Assembly (NCBI RefSeq): GCF_023073715.1
Contig: NZ_JADPKA010000104.1
Coordinates: 1 to 64,000, forward strand
Direction: 5' to 3'
DNA length: 64,000 nucleotides
Source of the DNA: Bradyrhizobium sp. 164
GTDB taxonomy: Bacteria > Pseudomonadota > Alphaproteobacteria > Rhizobiales > Xanthobacteraceae
Position numbers and translations under genes: made by a program. Shown in pieces: positions 51,711 through 61,052 of this stretch (its first letter is position 1; each line of letters starts with the position of its first letter). Below the pieces are notes generated by a model that worked only from the letters and a program-made list of their open reading frames with translations, was not told the DNA's origin and made no database searches.

Positions 51711-52121
51711 CTAGCCCCCCTGCTTTTTACGCAGCAGGAGCCCGACTAGTTCTTCGAGGCTCTGCTCAATGTCCACGGACTGCAAAGATCCGGTATCGGG
51801 CTCAGAGGAATGCGGCTCGATCAGACGCAAGCTTGCGCCGGCAGGCGCGGATTTCGCTGGCTTCGGCTCCCGAATGGATACGGGTTTAAGCGACTGAGGC
51901 ATGTCATAGTTCGTCTGCTCAGTCATTGTGGGTTGAGGTGTGGCGTATCGCGTCCTGGTGCTTTCATCCGAAGATGGTCGCCTGGTTCTGAGCTCGGGCG
52001 AAACGTAGGGCTGCAAGTTCAGGTACTCGGCGTGCCGCTTACGAGAGATCAGCTCACGCGTGCCGTAGCCGGCCGCGAAGCCAATCGCGAGCAGAACAAA
52101 TATGATGAGGAGCCCAACCAT
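51711..52121 (-). CDS. Small single-span membrane protein, unknown function
   Basis: A 136-residue protein with one N-terminal membrane span (MVGLLIIFVLLAIGFAAGYG), then a basic stretch (TRELISRKRHAEY) and a long polar, Pro/Ser/Thr-rich cytoplasmic tail. The end is helical (VDIEQSLEELVGLLLRKKQ). The ATG at 52121 begins directly at the span; a GTG at 52139 in frame is the alternative. There is no catalytic motif. The shape suggests a scaffold or anchor. It reads away from the acyltransferase that follows. Confidence 0.6.
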   Translation of the reverse strand: MVGLLIIFVLLAIGFAAGYGTRELISRKRHAEYLNLQPYVSPELRTRRPSSDESTRTRYATPQPTMTEQTNYDMPQSLKPVSIREPKPAKSAPAGASLRLIEPHSSEPDTGSLQSVDIEQSLEELVGLLLRKKQGG

Positions 52122-52375
52122 CAAACTATACGCGCCCACTCATAATTCTGCCTCAGAGTTAACCTGCTACCGTCCATATCCCGTAGTTGATAGATGCCGT
52201 AATTGACGATTTGAAGGCACGTCGTTCGGCGTGTCCGGGTGAGGCTGCGCTCGCCTGAGGATCGCTTCCAACGAGTGGTGAGGTGTTCGCGATACGAGAT
52301 ATTCGCTGTGATCCGCCGAGGCGCCAAGTTGCTGGTTAACGCGCCCCCAGTTTGGCATCGCACGCGTCGAGAGTG

Positions 52376-53671
52376 ATGCGACAGCCATCGATTGACAGGT
52401 CGCTCAACGTAGCGAGCATCGCAACAGGCAACCAGAATACCGAGATCGCCATCTTGTCGTTACAATCCCCAGGTTCCACCATCATAGCCGGTAGTCGCGC
52501 GCAGAAGATCGGGGCGGTCAACGGTTTTCGCGGACTCGCCATCCTGATGGTGATCCTCTTTCACTTGCTTGTTCCGTTTACATCCAGCGCGCCGGCGTTT
52601 CCCGGCGAACTTGATCCGAATGGTCTCCTGGCCATTGTCGCAAAGCACGGCTTCTTGGGCGTAAATATTTTTTTTGTGCTCTCCGGATTCGTTCTGTACC
52701 TGCCCTATCGCACCAAGAAGCGGGCCATCGATCGGCTTGCCGACTTCCCGCATTTCTATTGGCATCGCGCAGCCCGATTGCTTCCACTTTACTATACGGT
52801 TGTCCTCGTGACGGTTGCACTCCATGCCAAGTCACCCGCTGGGTCGCACGCGTGGTATCTGGAGCTCGGCGGACTGCTATCTACGCTCTTCATTTTTGTG
52901 CCGCACGGGTTTATGCCCCCCTCCAATCCCGTATTGTGGTCCGTAGGCGTTGAAATCTGGTTCAGCCTTTTATTTCCGCTGCTGATTCTTCTGATCGCGC
53001 GCTTCGGCCTTCGAAGGCTGTTGCTGTTGAGCGTCGTCATCTGCTCAGCTTTTGTGATGGCTGGGCATCTTATCGCGGTGGATCGGATTGGGATGTTTCG
53101 CCCGTTTGTGGGCGGAATATTTGGGTCGTGTTACCAGTTCATTTTCGGAATGCTGGTTTGCGATCTCTACGTCAAGTCCAGGGACAGCGTTTCACTTAGG
53201 AGATTTCAGTCGCGGGGGCTGCTGCCCGGACTGCTGCTGATGATCGCCGCCATATATCTCAAGGATAACGGCCCCTGGGCTGTGAGCATTCTCTACGCCA
53301 CGATCTTTTGCGCCGGGTTTGCCATGGTGCTGCTGGCGGTGTTGTGCGGGGCATGGTCCGCAAATCGCTTGTTCGAGGCATGGCCCATTCAAATCGTCGG
53401 ATGCATGTGCTACAGCATCTATGCGTGGCATTCGATCATCATGGTTGAAATGATCCCGCCCGATACGTCTCCGTTCCAAGACACGCTTCGACTTTCATTT
53501 CCGTATCTTGCAATAACGATCCTGCTAAGTGCCCTGAGCTATCGCTATATCGAATTCGGGCATCAGGGGGACTGGAGGTCGTTGTTCCTGTTGCGCAACT
53601 CCAATTCCGACGAGCTCACCGGCGCTGGGGTATCCCGTCGTGCTGAGTCTAAACCGGTCGCATCGTCCTAA
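52376..53671 (+). CDS. Acyltransferase 3 family protein, second copy
   Basis: A 431-residue membrane acyltransferase with ~10 spans. The signature is in the first third: AVNGFRGLAILMVILFHLLV (conserved RG and His), GFLGVNIFFVLSGFVL, and HFYWHRAARLLPLY carrying the R-x-x-R-I/L-x-P pattern. It probably transfers an acetyl or similar group to an EPS sugar across the inner membrane. The first ~55 residues are polar and variable. The ATG at 52376 has a GAGAG upstream; an in-frame start at 52352 is possible. It closes the polysaccharide locus; beyond it the GC content and gene types change. Confidence 0.9.
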   Translation: MRQPSIDRSLNVASIATGNQNTEIAILSLQSPGSTIIAGSRAQKIGAVNGFRGLAILMVILFHLLVPFTSSAPAFPGELDPNGLLAIVAKHGFLGVNIFFVLSGFVLYLPYRTKKRAIDRLADFPHFYWHRAARLLPLYYTVVLVTVALHAKSPAGSHAWYLELGGLLSTLFIFVPHGFMPPSNPVLWSVGVEIWFSLLFPLLILLIARFGLRRLLLLSVVICSAFVMAGHLIAVDRIGMFRPFVGGIFGSCYQFIFGMLVCDLYVKSRDSVSLRRFQSRGLLPGLLLMIAAIYLKDNGPWAVSILYATIFCAGFAMVLLAVLCGAWSANRLFEAWPIQIVGCMCYSIYAWHSIIMVEMIPPDTSPFQDTLRLSFPYLAITILLSALSYRYIEFGHQGDWRSLFLLRNSNSDELTGAGVSRRAESKPVASS

Positions 53672-54010
53672 GAGGACTCCCTGCTGGGACATCTGGGACT
53701 GCGGGTCAAAGGTGTGTTCGGTGCTCGAGTTCGCGGCTGCGCCTCAGTCCTGTGGCAAAGTCGAGGGCGTTGCGGACCTCGGCGGCTTACTTTTGTATCC
53801 CGCCTAGCGCGACGGCTCTGAAGGTCCGACGGCGTGACAACCCAGGCGCTGATCATGCGATTTGCTGCGCGTCGCCGCGCTGTCGAGCGATGGTCCACAG
53901 AACGAACCAAAATTTTCTTTTACATTTCAACGCTCTGCGCAAGCAAGCGCCATCGATGACCGTCACACCTCTGCCGGCGCCGCCTTGCTGCATATGAGAT
54001 CGCGGTGTAG
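53672..54010. other. Gene-free stretch of 339 bp at the right border of the EPS locus
   Basis: No convincing gene. The short frames here are Arg/Ser-rich. It marks the change from the EPS genes to GC-richer housekeeping genes. No insertion-sequence ends were recognised. Confidence 0.35.
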
Positions 54011-54910
54011 ATGTCGCACATGAGCGATGATGCCCACACCGTTCGGAGCGGCCGGCTCAGCGCGACCGTCAAGGCGCATGGCGCCGAACTGTGCTCGCTC
54101 AAGGACGGCGGCGGCATCGAATTCGTCTGGCAAGCGGGGCCAGAATGGCCGCGCCATGCGCCGCTGTTGTTTCCGATCGTCGGGCGCCTCGCCAACGACG
54201 AATTGCGGCACCGGGGCAAGACCTATCGGATGACCCAGCACGGCTTTGCACGCGACAGCCGTTTCGCGTGGACAGAACGCGGCGAGGGCCGCTGCACGCT
54301 GGTGCTCGAAGACAGCGAGGCGACGCGCGCGCTCTATCCGTTCGCATTCCGGCTCACCGCTGCCTATGCGATCGACGATTCCGGCCTTGATCTGACGTTC
54401 ACGATCGCCAATACCGGCAAGGAGACATTGCCGGCTTCGCTCGGTGGCCATCCCGCCTTCAACTGGCCGCTCCAAGCCGGACGAGCGAAGGAGAGCTACG
54501 CGCTGACCTTTGCAAACGCGGAATCGGCTCCCGTCCGCCGTCTCGACGGCGGCTTGCTGCGCGCGGCAACGGAGCCGAGCCCGGTCAAGAATAGAGCGCT
54601 GCGCCTGTCCGAAGCCCTGTTCGTGGATGACGCCATCATCTTCGACCGCATCGAGAGCAATTCGGTCCGCTATGGCGCCGGGCAGGGCGCAGCAACCGGG
54701 CCCTGCCTGAAAATGTCCTGGCGCGGCTTTCGCGAACTCGGCGTCTGGTCGAAACCGTCGGGCGCGCCGTTCCTCTGCATCGAGCCCTGGCGCGGCCATG
54801 CCAGCCCCACCGGCTTCGACGGCGAGTTCACCGAAAAGCCCGGCCTGATGCATATCGCGCCGGGTGCGCAAGAGTGCTTGTCGTTTCGGATCGAAGCCGG
54901 ATCGTCCTGA
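54011..54910 (+). CDS. Aldose 1-epimerase family protein
   Basis: A 299-residue galactose-mutarotase-fold protein (LacX/YeaD-like). Visible parts are GAELCSLKDGGGIEFVWQAG near residue 25, PLLFPIVGRL, HGFARDSRFAW with the conserved HGF and R, GGHPAFNWPL with the catalytic-type His, and a final FLCIEPWRGHASP with the Glu of the active site. It likely interconverts anomers of a sugar or sugar phosphate in the cytoplasm. The substrate cannot be read. It converges with the MBL-fold hydrolase. Third codon positions are strongly G/C, unlike most of the EPS genes. Confidence 0.88.
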   Translation: MSHMSDDAHTVRSGRLSATVKAHGAELCSLKDGGGIEFVWQAGPEWPRHAPLLFPIVGRLANDELRHRGKTYRMTQHGFARDSRFAWTERGEGRCTLVLEDSEATRALYPFAFRLTAAYAIDDSGLDLTFTIANTGKETLPASLGGHPAFNWPLQAGRAKESYALTFANAESAPVRRLDGGLLRAATEPSPVKNRALRLSEALFVDDAIIFDRIESNSVRYGAGQGAATGPCLKMSWRGFRELGVWSKPSGAPFLCIEPWRGHASPTGFDGEFTEKPGLMHIAPGAQECLSFRIEAGSS

Positions 54911-54918
54911 GACCGCGC

Positions 54919-55767
54919 TCAGAGCTCGATCCGCGTGAGGTCCTCGCCGAGCACGACAGGACCTGAGTAGTCCTGCCGGACATCGTTGAGCAGCGCGCTC
55001 AGCATGGCATCGTCAGTGCGCGGCCGGTGATGGGTCAGCGCGAGCTTCTTGACGCCGGCCTTGGCTGCGACTTTTCCGACCGTATCGCCGCAGGCGATCG
55101 TGAATTTCGCAAGCCGGCGCAGGTGCTCGTTGCTGATCTCCGGCGTTGCGAGGAAGCAGCACTGAACGAGCAGGTCGGCTCCCTCCGCCAATCGCTCGAG
55201 GCCGGGGCAGGGGACGGTGTCGCCGGAAATCGCAATGACCTTGCCTTCCGCCTCGAAGCGGTAGCCGACGCACATCCAGCGTTGGAGGAAGCCAGGCGGC
55301 ATGTCGAGACCGTCGCCATGCGAGACGAGTTCGGCGCTGATCTTCCAGCGGCCGGTGTCGAGAACCGGACCCGGCACGATGTCCGTTGCGACCACCGGTT
55401 TCCAGCCGCCGAAGGTCGGCTCGCCCCGATCCCGCCAGATGATGTCCTTGTCGTAGACCTGCGTGATCAGCGTGTTGACCAGTCGTTCGGTATCCGGCGG
55501 GCCATAGATGCGCAGCTCGTCCTTGCGTCCATGCATCCACGAATTCAGCATCACGTCGTAGAGATCGCCGATGTGGTCGAAATGGTGATGGGTGAGGAAG
55601 ACCGTGTTGATGGCGCCGAGCGGCACGCCAGCCTTGCTGAGCTGCACCATAACGCCGCGGCCGGCGTCGATCAGGATGTTTTGGTCGCCGAGCCTGATCA
55701 GCGTGGTCGTCGCCATCCGGCGCGGATCGGGGCGTGGGCCGCCGGTGCCGAGCAGTATGACCTCCAT
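54919..55767 (-). CDS. MBL-fold metallohydrolase (RNase Z-like)
   Basis: A 282-residue metallo-beta-lactamase fold protein. It begins MEVILLGTGGPRPDPRR, carries the metal-binding THHHFDH (H-x-H-x-D-H) near residues 65-71, and has a later AISGDTVPCPGLERL and a LTHHRPRTD motif. These match the RNase Z/arylsulfatase-like branch, where the GTGGP start is common. The substrate is uncertain: tRNA 3' ends, sulfate esters and other esters are all possible. The ATG at 55767 has GGAGGAG 5 bp upstream; the frame upstream to 55905 is not used. Confidence 0.88.
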   Translation of the reverse strand: MEVILLGTGGPRPDPRRMATTTLIRLGDQNILIDAGRGVMVQLSKAGVPLGAINTVFLTHHHFDHIGDLYDVMLNSWMHGRKDELRIYGPPDTERLVNTLITQVYDKDIIWRDRGEPTFGGWKPVVATDIVPGPVLDTGRWKISAELVSHGDGLDMPPGFLQRWMCVGYRFEAEGKVIAISGDTVPCPGLERLAEGADLLVQCCFLATPEISNEHLRRLAKFTIACGDTVGKVAAKAGVKKLALTHHRPRTDDAMLSALLNDVRQDYSGPVVLGEDLTRIEL

Positions 55768-56038
55768 GGCGCTCCTCCAGATACAGCCTCTTGCGACGCA
55801 CACTAGATGCGAAACTCGCGGCGGGGCAAGCTGCGAGGTGATTAGGTTGGCTGGCCTTCCGTCACCGAGATGCGCAGATGGCGTCGTTCTATGGGCCGGT
55901 TTCACCAGAACGACACCCGAATGTGAGGCGCAGCCGGCGGAAGGAACGCCCCCTCCTTCGCGCGTGTTGTGCCCTTGGCGGGGTGCCGGTCGGTGCTATT
56001 GTATCCCGCGATCGCTTGCGACAGGACGAGGTATTTCA

Positions 56039-57685
<1,647 letters not shown>

Positions 57686-57704
57686 GGCATCTTGTGGCGG
57701 CGGA

Positions 57705-57877
57705 CGCTCTCTTACCCTCCCCTGGAGGGGGAGGGTCGATCGCGCGTAGCGCGAGCGGGGTGGGGTGATCTTTCCTCTTGGGTAGTGCCCGTGTGGAGAG
57801 ATCATCCCACCCCGCTCCGCATTCCGCTTCGCTCCATGCGAAGCGACCCTCCCCTCCAAGGGGAGGGTAAGAGGGCG
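57705..57877. repeat. Palindromic intergenic repeat (rhizobial type), ~173 bp
   Basis: An 18-bp left arm at 57705-57722 is the reverse complement, with one mismatch, of 57860-57877. Further inner matches include GCGGGGTGGGGTGATC-like against GATCATCCCACCCCGC at 57754-57770 and 57800-57816. The whole can fold into one long hairpin. Such CTCCCC-rich palindromes recur in rhizobial genomes. It lies between pgm and the van operon and could also end pgm transcription. Confidence 0.8.
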
Positions 57878-57927
57878 CCTCACGCGGTTATTGCTCTCTT
57901 CGCGGAAAATAGACCTCCGGCCAGATA

Positions 57928-57935
57928 TGTATACA
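57928..57935. promoter_or_regulatory. TGTATACA palindrome, candidate VanR operator 1
   Basis: A perfect 8-bp palindrome, context ATATGTATACAGC, 105 bp before vanA. The same octamer recurs at 58000-58007. GntR regulators of the FCD group often bind palindromes with a GTATAC or GT..AC core, so it is a plausible site for the regulator encoded at 59095. The match is by eye only. Confidence 0.45.
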
Positions 57936-57974
57936 GCTTCACTGATAAAGGTATTATAGTAGGTTAGTTTTAGC

Positions 57975-58004
57975 TTGAACGTTTCTGGTCGACTGCTATT
58001 GTAT
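57975..58004 (+). promoter_or_regulatory. Possible vanA promoter
   Basis: A TTGAAC at 57975-57980 is followed after 18 bp by TTGTAT at 57999-58004, a weak -35/-10 pair. The second box overlaps the TGTATACA at 58000-58007, a position where a bound repressor would block transcription. The -10 match is poor. Confidence 0.25.
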
Positions 58005-58007
58005 ACA
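58000..58007. promoter_or_regulatory. TGTATACA palindrome, candidate VanR operator 2
   Basis: The second perfect TGTATACA, context TATTGTATACATAA, 32 bp before the vanA ATG at 58040 and 72 bp from the first copy (about seven helical turns, so both lie on one face). The spacing would permit looping or cooperative binding by the GntR-type protein. Confidence 0.5.
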
Positions 58008-58039
58008 TAACGTATTCATGAGCCGTGGGAGTGAGACCG

Positions 58040-59089
58040 ATGACAAAGCCCTTCCCGATGAACGCCTGGTACGCTGCGGCATGGGATGCCGAGGTGAAGC
58101 CGGCGCTGTTGCCGCGCACGATCTGCGGCAAGCATGTCGTGATGTACCGTAAGGCCGACGGCTCGGTGGCCGCGCTGGAGGATGCCTGCTGGCATCGCCT
58201 GGTGCCGCTGTCCAAGGGACGGCTCGAAGGCGACACCGTCATCTGCGGCTATCACGGCCTGAAGTACAACGCGCAAGGGCGCTGCACCTTCATGCCCTCG
58301 CAGGAGACCATCAATCCGTCCGCCTGTGTCCGGGCCTATCCGGTGGTCGAGCGTCACCGCTACATCTGGCTCTGGATGGGTGATCCCGCGCTGGCCGATC
58401 CCGCGCTGGTTCCGGACATGCACTGGAATCACGATCCGGCCTGGGCTGGCGACGGCAAGACCATCCACGTCAAATGCGACTACCGCCTCGTGCTCGACAA
58501 TCTCATGGATCTCACCCACGAGACTTTTGTGCACGGCTCTTCCATCGGTAACGATGCGGTGGCTGAGGCGCCGTTCGACGTCACCCATGGCGAGAAGACG
58601 GTGACCGTGACGCGCTGGATGCGCGGCATCGAGCCGCCGCCGTTCTGGGCCAAGCAACTCGGCAAGCCCGGTCTCGTCGACCGCTGGCAGATCATCCGCT
58701 TCGAAGCCCCGTGCACCATCGCCATCGACGTCGGCGTGGCGCCGACCGGCACCGGCGCGCCGGAAGGCGACCGCTCACAGGGCGTCAACGGTTTCGTGCT
58801 CAACACCATCACGCCGGAAACTGAGAAGACCTGCCATTATTTCTGGGCGTTCGTGCGCAACTATCGCATCAGTGAGCAGCGCATCACCACCGAGATCCGC
58901 GAGGGCGTCTCCGGCATCTTTCACGAGGACGAGCTGATCCTCGAAGCGCAGCAGCGCGCGATGGACGAGAACCCGGATCGTATCTTCTACAATCTCAACA
59001 TCGATGCGGGCGCGATGTGGACGCGCAAGCTGATCGATCGCATGGTGGCGAAGGAAAACGCGCCGCAGCATCTCCAGGCCGCGGAATAG
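58040..59089 (+). CDS. vanA: Vanillate O-demethylase oxygenase subunit (Rieske type)
   Basis: A 349-residue Rieske non-haem iron oxygenase. The Rieske cluster ligands are C50-x-H52 and C69-x2-H72 (ACWHRL and CGYHG). The catalytic iron site follows at DNLMDLTHETFVH near residues 155-167. It demethylates vanillate to protocatechuate and formaldehyde, with electrons from the VanB reductase encoded two genes downstream. Length and motifs fit VanA, though related aryl-ether demethylases cannot be ruled out. The ATG at 58040 has GGGAG upstream; a GTG at 58025 is less likely. A GntR regulator starts 5 bp after its stop. Confidence 0.9.
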   Translation: MTKPFPMNAWYAAAWDAEVKPALLPRTICGKHVVMYRKADGSVAALEDACWHRLVPLSKGRLEGDTVICGYHGLKYNAQGRCTFMPSQETINPSACVRAYPVVERHRYIWLWMGDPALADPALVPDMHWNHDPAWAGDGKTIHVKCDYRLVLDNLMDLTHETFVHGSSIGNDAVAEAPFDVTHGEKTVTVTRWMRGIEPPPFWAKQLGKPGLVDRWQIIRFEAPCTIAIDVGVAPTGTGAPEGDRSQGVNGFVLNTITPETEKTCHYFWAFVRNYRISEQRITTEIREGVSGIFHEDELILEAQQRAMDENPDRIFYNLNIDAGAMWTRKLIDRMVAKENAPQHLQAAE

Positions 59090-59094
59090 CCGAC

Positions 59095-59847
59095 ATGGCC
59101 GAACGTGAGGTCGACCGCTCCGTCTCGCAGACCGTGAAGGCGCAGCTCGCGCTGCGCGACCAGATCCTGTCGGGCGTGTTGCGTCCGGGCGAACGCATCT
59201 CCGAGCTCCAGGCGGTGGAGACCACCGGCGCCTCGCGCACGCCGGTGCGCATGGCGCTGGTGCGACTGGAGGAGGAGGGCCTCTTGGAGGCGATCCCCTC
59301 CGGCGGCTTCATGGTGAAGGCGTTCTCGGAGCGCGACATCTCCGACTCCATCGAGCTGCGCGGCACGCTGGAAGGCCTCGCCGCACGTTTCGCCGCCGAG
59401 CGCGGCGTCTCCGCGCGCGAGCTCGAGCCGCTGAAGGAGTGCCTCGCCGCGATCGACGAATTGCTGCGCCAGGTGCCGATCTCGGTCGATTCCTTCTCGT
59501 CCTATGTCACGCTGAATGCGCGCTTTCATGCGCTGCTCACGGAATTGTCGCGCAGCCCGCCGTTGATTCGGCAGATCGACCGCGCCTCCGCGCTGCCGTT
59601 CGCCTCGCCCAGCGGCTTCGTGATGGCGCAATCGGCGCTGCCCGAGGCGCAGCAGATCCTCATCATCGGGCAAGAGCATCATCGCGTCGTGATTGACGCG
59701 ATCGAGAATCGCGAAGGCGCGCGCGCCGAGGCCGTCATGCGCGAGCATGCGCGGCTCGCGGTGCGCAACCTGCGGCTCGCGCTGCGCAACCGGACCCATC
59801 TCGACCTCTTGCCGGCGCTCGCGCTGATCAAGACCGCAACCGATTGA
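59095..59847 (+). CDS. vanR: GntR-family (FCD) regulator of the van operon
   Basis: A 250-residue regulator. Residues ~10-75 form the GntR winged helix (LRDQILSGVLRPGERISELQ, SRTPVRMALVRLEEEGLL). The rest is an FCD-type effector domain (ELRGTLEGLAARFAAERG, then ARFHALLTEL and HHRVVIDAIENREGARAEAV with metal-binding-type histidines). It probably represses the operon and is released by vanillate or a related aromatic. It sits between vanA and vanB, 5 bp after one and 10 bp before the other, so it is likely autoregulated. The candidate sites are the two TGTATACA palindromes. Confidence 0.88.
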   Translation: MAEREVDRSVSQTVKAQLALRDQILSGVLRPGERISELQAVETTGASRTPVRMALVRLEEEGLLEAIPSGGFMVKAFSERDISDSIELRGTLEGLAARFAAERGVSARELEPLKECLAAIDELLRQVPISVDSFSSYVTLNARFHALLTELSRSPPLIRQIDRASALPFASPSGFVMAQSALPEAQQILIIGQEHHRVVIDAIENREGARAEAVMREHARLAVRNLRLALRNRTHLDLLPALALIKTATD

Positions 59848-59857
59848 GTGCACAGCC

Positions 59858-60838
59858 ATGCGCTTCATCGAAACCTGGATACCGGCAACGCTCGTCTCGA
59901 CTCGCGATCTCGCACCGAGCATCCGGGAATTCCTGATCCGGCCGGATCAGTTCGATGGCGCCGCCTACCCGGTCGGCAGCCACATCAATGTCAACGTCAC
60001 CATCGACGGCCTGCCGGAGGCGCGGTCCTATTCGCTGGTCGGCGAAGCCACCTCGGCTGGTTTCAAGATCGCGGTGCGCCGCGCTGATGATTCCCGCGGC
60101 GGCTCGCGCTATATGTGGTCATTGCAGCCAGGCGCGCGGCTCGACATCACCCAGCCCGCCTCGCTGCTTGCGGTGGATTGGACGCGGGAAAACTATTGCC
60201 TGATCGCCGGTGGCATCGGCATCACGCCGATCTTTGGCGCCGCGCAGGCGCTGGCCCGCCGCGGCGCTGACCTCACGCTGCACTACGCCGTGCGCGCGCG
60301 CGGCGAAGCGGCCTATCTCGATGATCTCGCCGCGCTGCTCGGCGATCGCCTGGTCGTTCATGCCAGCGACGAAGGCAACCGGCTCGATCTCGACGCCCTG
60401 TTCGCGTCGGCGCCCAAGGGCGCGCTCGCGCTGTTCTGCGGCCCGATGCGCATGCTCGATGCCGCGCGCCATGCCTGGATCGGCGCCGGCCATCCGCTTC
60501 CGGATCTCCGCTACGAGACCTTTGGCTCCAGCGGCACGCTGCCGACCGAGACGTTCCGGGTGCGTCTGAAGGACTCAAATGTCGAGCTCGAAATCCCGCG
60601 CGAACGCTCGATGCTGGACGTGCTCAACGCCAGCGGCCACGACGTGATGTATGATTGCAAGCGCGGCGAATGCGGCTTGTGCGCCATCGACGTGGTCGCG
60701 GTCGACGGCGAGATCGACCATCGCGACGTCTTCTTCAGCGACCAGCAGAAGCAAAGCAACCAGAAGATCTGTGCCTGCGTCTCCCGCGCGAGGGGCACGA
60801 TCACCGTGGATACACTGCTGCGGGCGGACGCGATTTGA
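59858..60838 (+). CDS. vanB: Vanillate O-demethylase reductase subunit (PDR/VanB)
   Basis: A 326-residue phthalate-dioxygenase-reductase-type protein that passes electrons from NAD(P)H to VanA. Residues ~1-100 are the flavin domain (ARSYSLVGEA), ~105-215 the NAD domain (GGIGITPIFGAAQALA), and the C-terminus a plant-type 2Fe-2S ferredoxin with ligands C267, C272, C275 and C305 (KRGECGLCAID spacing C-x4-C-x2-C-x29-C). All cofactor motifs are intact. Length matches VanB. It starts 10 bp after the regulator, as the third gene of the operon. A palindromic repeat follows. Confidence 0.92.
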   Translation: MRFIETWIPATLVSTRDLAPSIREFLIRPDQFDGAAYPVGSHINVNVTIDGLPEARSYSLVGEATSAGFKIAVRRADDSRGGSRYMWSLQPGARLDITQPASLLAVDWTRENYCLIAGGIGITPIFGAAQALARRGADLTLHYAVRARGEAAYLDDLAALLGDRLVVHASDEGNRLDLDALFASAPKGALALFCGPMRMLDAARHAWIGAGHPLPDLRYETFGSSGTLPTETFRVRLKDSNVELEIPRERSMLDVLNASGHDVMYDCKRGECGLCAIDVVAVDGEIDHRDVFFSDQQKQSNQKICACVSRARGTITVDTLLRADAI

Positions 60839-60891
60839 AATAGCGTCCAGCGAGATCTGTTTTGGCGGAATGGACGGAGCCACGGACTCCA

Positions 60892-61007
60892 CCTCTCCCG
60901 CGTGCGGGAGAGGTCGCGCCGAAGGCGCGGGTGAGGGTTCTCTCCTCTGGGGAACTCCCTCTGTGGAGACACCCTCTCCCCAACCCTCCCCCGCAAGCGG
61001 GGGAGGG
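60892..61007. repeat. Palindromic intergenic repeat with two strong hairpins
   Basis: A perfect 10-bp stem (CCTCTCCCGC/GCGGGAGAGG, 60892-60913) stands at one end. An 11-bp stem (CCCTCCCCCGC/GCGGGGGAGGG, 60984-61007) stands at the other, with a small CGCGCC/GGCGCG hairpin beside the first. The type is common between genes in rhizobia. It lies between the convergent vanB and GGDEF/EAL genes and may act as a two-way terminator. Confidence 0.8.
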
Positions 61008-61052
61008 AGCGCACCTCTTTCGTAGCGGCACCGATCTTAAGCCGATCGAGTC

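Noticed and set aside
55027..55806. A 259-codon open frame on the plus strand
   Set aside because: It is opposite the MBL-fold hydrolase, which has intact metal motifs and a strong ribosome site.
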